Assembly: GCA_021404785.1 (NCBI GenBank)
Contig: QWHH01000001.1
Location: 282,760-346,759 of the forward strand
Direction of reading: 5' to 3'
DNA length: 64,000 nucleotides
Source of the DNA: Lysobacterales bacterium PRO7
Lineage (GTDB): Bacteria > Pseudomonadota > Gammaproteobacteria > Xanthomonadales > Rhodanobacteraceae
Part shown: in pieces, positions 62,464-64,000 of the stretch
Layout: the number at the start of each line of letters is the position of its first letter
How positions within the stretch are numbered: the first letter of the stretch is position 1
The notes under the pieces: generated by a model
The model's input: the letters and a program-made list of their open reading frames with translations, nothing else
Told to the model about the DNA's origin: nothing
Database searches by the model: none
Made by a program: the position numbers and the translations under genes

Positions 62464-64000
62464 TCAAACCTCGTTGTTCAGACGCTGCGCCTGCTCGCGC
62501 AGCCCAGTGAGCGCGCTCGCGCGTTCGGCCACGCGTTGCTTCTCCTGTTCGATGACCGCCGCCGGTGTGTTCGGGCCGAAATTGGCGAGCTTGGCTTTCG
62601 ATTTTTCGATCTCGACTTCGAGACGCTGGATTTCCTTCGCCAGCCGCGCTTTTTCTGCGTCGAGGTCGATGAGTCCCGCGAGCGGGATCAGCACCTTCAT
62701 TTCACCGACGATGGCGGCGGCGGATGCCGGTTCGGTTTCGCCGGTGGCAAGCCAACGCTGCGATTCCGCGCGGACAAGGAAAGCGATCTGCGATTCGAAT
62801 TTCTGCGCACGTGCATGATCGGATGCATTGCCGCCAGCGAACAGCAGTGGAATATTTTTCCCGGGCGGTATGTTCATCTGGCTGCGGATGCCGCGCACTT
62901 GCGAGACGACGGCCTTGAGCCATTCGGTTTCTGCTTCCGCCGCCGTGTCGATGGCGAATTCAGCAGCGAGCGGATAAGCCTGTGTGCTGATCGAGTCTTG
63001 TGCGATGCCGAGCTTGGGCGCTACTTCGTGCCAGATTTCCTCGGTGATGAACGGGATGATCGGGTGCAGCGCGCGCAGCACGGCTTCGAGCACCACGAGC
63101 AGGGTGTGGCGGGTCGAGTCGGCGGCGGCCTTGTCGGCGCCGTTGAGCGCCGGTTTGGCCAGTTCCACGAACCAGTCGCAGTAGTCGTTCCAGACGAATT
63201 CGTACAACGCCTGGGCGACCAGATCGAAGCGGTACAGCGGCATCTGCGCTTCGACTTCGGCAAGGGTCTTCGCGAGACGCGTCAGAATCCACTTTTCAGC
63301 ATCTGTCTTCGGCGAAAGAGCGGAGACGGGCGCGGTGAAGTTTTCGCAATTCATCAACACGAAGCGCGCCGCATTCCACAGCTTGTTGCAGAACGCCTTG
63401 TAGCCTTCGGCGCGTTTGAGGTCGAAATTGATCGTGCGGCCATAGGTTGCCAGTGCTGCGAACGTGAAGCGCAACGCGTCGGCGCCGACCGGCGCGATGC
63501 CGTTTGCGTATTCCTTGCGGATGCGTTTTTCGACCTTCTCGCGCACCTGCGGGATCAGCAGTGAAGCCGTGGATTTCTTCACCAGCGCTTCGAGTTCGAT
63601 GCCGTCGATCAGGTCCAGCGGGTCGATCGTGTTGCCCTTCGATTTCGACATCTTCTGGCCTTCGGCGTCGCGCACGATGGCGTTGATGTAGACCTCGCGG
63701 AACGGCACCTTGCCGGTGAAATACTGCGTCGCCATGACCATGCGCGCGACCCAGAAGAAAATGATGTCGAAGCCGGTGACGAGCACGGCGCTGGGCAGAT
63801 AGCCCTGGTCGTCTTTCCAGTTCGCGACGATCTTGCCGTCTTCGCTTACCGGCGCATCGCCCGGCCAGCCCATGGTCGAGAACGGCCACAGCGCGGAGGA
63901 AAACCAGGTGTCGAGCACGTCTTCGTCCTGGCGCAGGGCACCGACCGGCGCCGTCTTCGCGTGCGCGCGCGCGTCGGCTTCGTCCTCGCCGACGAAGATG
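62464..64000 (-). CDS. valS: Valyl-tRNA synthetase, C-terminal part (runs off the window)
   Basis: About 512 codons are visible; the gene continues beyond base 64000. It charges tRNA-Val. Visible motifs: [17 protein letters not shown], the class I KMSKS in [20 protein letters not shown], the anticodon-binding helical domain ([11 protein letters not shown] region) and the C-terminal coiled coil ([20 protein letters not shown]). Everything seen is intact. The N-terminal HIGH and editing domains are outside. Confidence 0.95.
   Translation of the reverse strand, partial: IFVGEDEADARAHAKTAPVGALRQDEDVLDTWFSSALWPFSTMGWPGDAPVSEDGKIVANWKDDQGYLPSAVLVTGFDIIFFWVARMVMATQYFTGKVPFREVYINAIVRDAEGQKMSKSKGNTIDPLDLIDGIELEALVKKSTASLLIPQVREKVEKRIRKEYANGIAPVGADALRFTFAALATYGRTINFDLKRAEGYKAFCNKLWNAARFVLMNCENFTAPVSALSPKTDAEKWILTRLAKTLAEVEAQMPLYRFDLVAQALYEFVWNDYCDWFVELAKPALNGADKAAADSTRHTLLVVLEAVLRALHPIIPFITEEIWHEVAPKLGIAQDSISTQAYPLAAEFAIDTAAEAETEWLKAVVSQVRGIRSQMNIPPGKNIPLLFAGGNASDHARAQKFESQIAFLVRAESQRWLATGETEPASAAAIVGEMKVLIPLAGLIDLDAEKARLAKEIQRLEVEIEKSKAKLANFGPNTPAAVIEQEKQRVAERASALTGLREQAQRLNNEV

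Noticed and set aside
62100..62510. Small plus-strand open frame covering the rimI tail copy
   Set aside because: No ribosome site or start near the tail; the coding look comes only from the copied rimI fragment and the palindromic repeat.

Overview
The window is about 64 kb of GC-rich bacterial chromosome (roughly 63-66 % G+C by eye, dropping near 33-38.7 kb). The gene families and the ilvD-ilvC-ilvG-ilvM-ilvA order suggest a gammaproteobacterium of the Xanthomonadales/Lysobacterales, probably near Rhodanobacteraceae. This placement is an inference; there is no rRNA gene in the window. Genes are tightly packed, often with 4-base ATGA/GTGA overlaps. I see no rRNA, tRNA, CRISPR array, prophage or insertion sequence.

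Layout. 0.1-8.3 kb: exported proteins (DUF1800/DUF1501 pair, blue-copper protein, zinc metalloprotease, an unknown secreted protein) plus a DUF937 protein and an arginase. 8.4-14.4 kb: trpS, the branched-chain keto-acid dehydrogenase operon (bkdA1-bkdA2-DUF1304-bkdB, minus strand) and kynA. 14.4-21.4 kb: the isoleucine/valine operon ilvDCGMA (minus strand), preceded by a leader peptide rich in Ile/Val/Leu codons and an attenuator. 21.4-26.1 kb: a divergent MarR regulator and the complete homogentisate route from 4-hydroxyphenylpyruvate to fumarate and acetoacetate (hpd, hmgA, fahA, maiA). 26.1-31.9 kb: pilU, a DUF4398 lipoprotein, an OmpA-like protein, a DUF465 protein, and reverse transsulfuration (cystathionine beta-synthase and gamma-lyase). 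31.9-38.7 kb: a lower-GC glycan-modification cluster (sulfotransferase, three glycosyltransferase modules, two related methyltransferase modules). 38.8-45.7 kb: acetoacetyl-CoA synthetase, etfBA, an EF-hand protein, an ATP-grasp enzyme and ETF:ubiquinone oxidoreductase. 45.8-54.6 kb: GntR regulator divergent from an amidase-thrE pair, an H-NS-like protein, an unknown conserved protein, a repeat-rich exported protein, proS and two DUF4124 proteins. 54.8-61.6 kb: a long plus-strand chain pssA - RsbU-type phosphatase/kinase - STAS - mlaE - mlaF - mlaD - lipoprotein - holD-like - rimI. 61.6-64 kb: a ParE/RHH toxin-antitoxin module, a second copy of the rimI tail, a palindromic repeat, and the 3' part of valS, which runs off the window.

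How the genes fit together. The metabolic theme is amino-acid turnover. Tyrosine degradation yields acetoacetate, which AacS can activate; branched-chain keto acids feed the Bkd complex; acyl-CoA dehydrogenase electrons pass through EtfAB to ETF-QO; kynA opens tryptophan degradation; arginase opens arginine.

The observations most worth following are the complete transcription attenuator in front of ilvD, with a mutually exclusive antiterminator pairing; a perfect operator-like inverted repeat lying in the spacer of the hpd promoter; a phosphatase/kinase/STAS switch placed directly before a Mla-type lipid transporter; and the toxin-antitoxin module bracketed by two copies of the rimI 3' end.
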